Positions 63,227 through 64,000 of a stretch of DNA of 64,000 nucleotides are shown one piece after another (the first letter of the stretch is position 1; the number at the start of each line of letters is the position of its first letter). Made by a program: the position numbers and the translations under genes. The notes below the pieces were generated by a model. That model saw only the letters and a list, made by a program, of their open reading frames with translations, was not told where the DNA came from and searched no databases. Source of the DNA: Chitinimonas viridis (GTDB lineage: Bacteria > Pseudomonadota > Gammaproteobacteria > Burkholderiales > Chitinimonadaceae); NCBI RefSeq assembly GCF_030409555.1, contig NZ_JAUFPU010000004.1, forward strand, positions 189,680 through 253,679, in the 5' to 3' direction.

Positions 63227-64000
63227 ATGCAAGAATACGATGTACTGATACTGGGCAGTGGCCTGGCCGGCATGACGCTGGCCCTGCAATTGGCTGATAC
63301 CCACAAGATCGCCATGGTAACCAAACGTAGCCTGACCGATGGCGCCAGCCAATGGGCTCAAGGTGGTATCGCTGCCGTACTCGACCAGACCGACAGCATA
63401 GACGAGCATGTGGACGACACGCTGGTCGCAGGCGCAGGCCTGTGCGACGAGGCCGCCACCCGTTTCATCCTGGAACATGCCCGCAGTGCCATAGAGTGGC
63501 TGATCGAACTGGGCGTTCCCTTTACACCAGACGCCGCCCACGAAACCGGCTTTCACCTTACCCGTGAAGGCGGGCACTCGCATCGCCGCATCATCCATGC
63601 CGCAGATGCCACGGGCGCCGCCGTGATTGCCACCCTGGCCGACAAGGTCAGGCAACACCCCAACATCACCCTGCTGGAGCAGCATATCGGCCTGGACCTG
63701 ATTACCGGCAAGAAGCTGGGGCGGGAAGAGGCGGGCTGCCTGGGTGCGTATGTATTCGACAAGCAAGCCGACCGCGTCATTACCTTGCTGGCCAAGCACA
63801 CCGTGCTGGCCACTGGCGGCGCCGGCAAGGTCTACCTCTATACCACCAACCCGGATACGGCCACTGGCGACGGTATTGCCATGGGCTGGCGGGCAGGCTG
63901 CCGGGTGGCCAATATGGAATTCATCCAGTTCCACCCCACCTGCCTGTACCACCCACACGCCATGAGCTTCCTGATTTCCGAGGCGGTACGCGGCGAAGGT
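63227..64000 (+). CDS. nadB: L-aspartate oxidase, partial (cut by the window end)
   Basis: The first 258 codons of a flavoenzyme that oxidises L-aspartate to iminoaspartate in NAD biosynthesis. It begins MQEYDVLILGSGLAGMTLAL (FAD dinucleotide motif), then TDGASQWAQGGIAAVLD and EGGHSHRRIIHAADATG, all typical of NadB. The catalytic Arg-rich region lies beyond the window. Divergent from rpoE, which is the usual arrangement in betaproteobacteria. Confidence 0.96.
   Translation, partial: MQEYDVLILGSGLAGMTLALQLADTHKIAMVTKRSLTDGASQWAQGGIAAVLDQTDSIDEHVDDTLVAGAGLCDEAATRFILEHARSAIEWLIELGVPFTPDAAHETGFHLTREGGHSHRRIIHAADATGAAVIATLADKVRQHPNITLLEQHIGLDLITGKKLGREEAGCLGAYVFDKQADRVITLLAKHTVLATGGAGKVYLYTTNPDTATGDGIAMGWRAGCRVANMEFIQFHPTCLYHPHAMSFLISEAVRGEG

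Overview
The window looks like a chromosomal segment of a Gram-negative betaproteobacterium. The main evidence is the right-hand block, read leftwards: rpoE-rseA-rseB-degP-glutaredoxin-lepA-lepB-DUF4845-rnc-era-recO-acpS, with nadB divergent. That order is characteristic of Betaproteobacteria. High GC in third codon positions, a type II secretion locus, a TonB-dependent receptor and an outer-membrane stress regulon agree with this. I infer a free-living member of Neisseriales or Burkholderiales (Chitinimonas/Chromobacterium-like), but the exact genus is not proven by the sequence.

Layout. 0.3-3 kb: clpB behind a clear sigma-32 promoter. 3-5 kb: an AraC-type regulator and a membrane protein with a degenerate GGDEF domain. 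5.2-9.6 kb: a TonB-dependent receptor followed by a secreted beta-propeller phytase, probably a phytate/phosphate acquisition pair. 9.6-10.9 kb: a periplasmic solute-binding protein and a small unknown protein. 11.2-20.2 kb: a complete chemotaxis operon (MCP, cheY, cheA, cheW, MCP, cheR, cheD, cheB). 20.5-26.7 kb: an accessory locus that I consider the most interesting part. 26.7-31.2 kb: gspE-gspD-gspC of a type II secretion system. 31.3-31.8 kb: tRNA-Asp, tRNA-Val, tRNA-Asp. 31.8-50 kb: mixed metabolic and housekeeping genes (DUF2306 protein, LysR regulator, RidA-like protein, M3 peptidase, ATP-grasp protein, hrpA, solute-binding protein, ADP-ribosylglycohydrolase, tricorn-like protease, tag, carboxylesterase, ketopantoate reductase). 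50.2-52.3 kb: a PilZ-like protein and a SpoIIAA/STAS-like protein with overlapping genes. 52.4-64 kb: the acpS-to-nadB housekeeping block.

The accessory locus (20566-26741) reads as one directional unit. It holds (1) a 99-residue protein resembling the Os1348/Franean1_4349 type of RiPP-precursor-like proteins; (2) a 557-residue protein made almost entirely of 27 full copies plus two degenerate copies of an 18-19 residue unit, KLQDLAA(I/L)LDQQQQQ plus a short Gly/basic linker; (3) a HExxH-type putative peptide-modifying protein; (4) a SagB-type flavin dehydrogenase; (5) a small JmjC/cupin-like Fe(II)/2-oxoglutarate oxygenase with an HxD...H triad; and (6) a trypsin-like serine protease. There is no YcaO, LanB/LanM, radical SAM or transporter gene beside them. 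I infer a multi-core peptide modification system in which repeated units are hydroxylated and/or dehydrogenated and then cut at the basic residue found in every linker. This is a hypothesis; what is seen directly is the gene content, the repeat structure and the catalytic motifs.

The chemotaxis genes form a self-contained signalling unit: two receptors, kinase, coupling protein, response regulator and the adaptation enzymes CheR, CheB and CheD. The rpoE-rseA-rseB-degP genes form the envelope-stress circuit, with a plausible self-activating sigma-E promoter upstream of rpoE.
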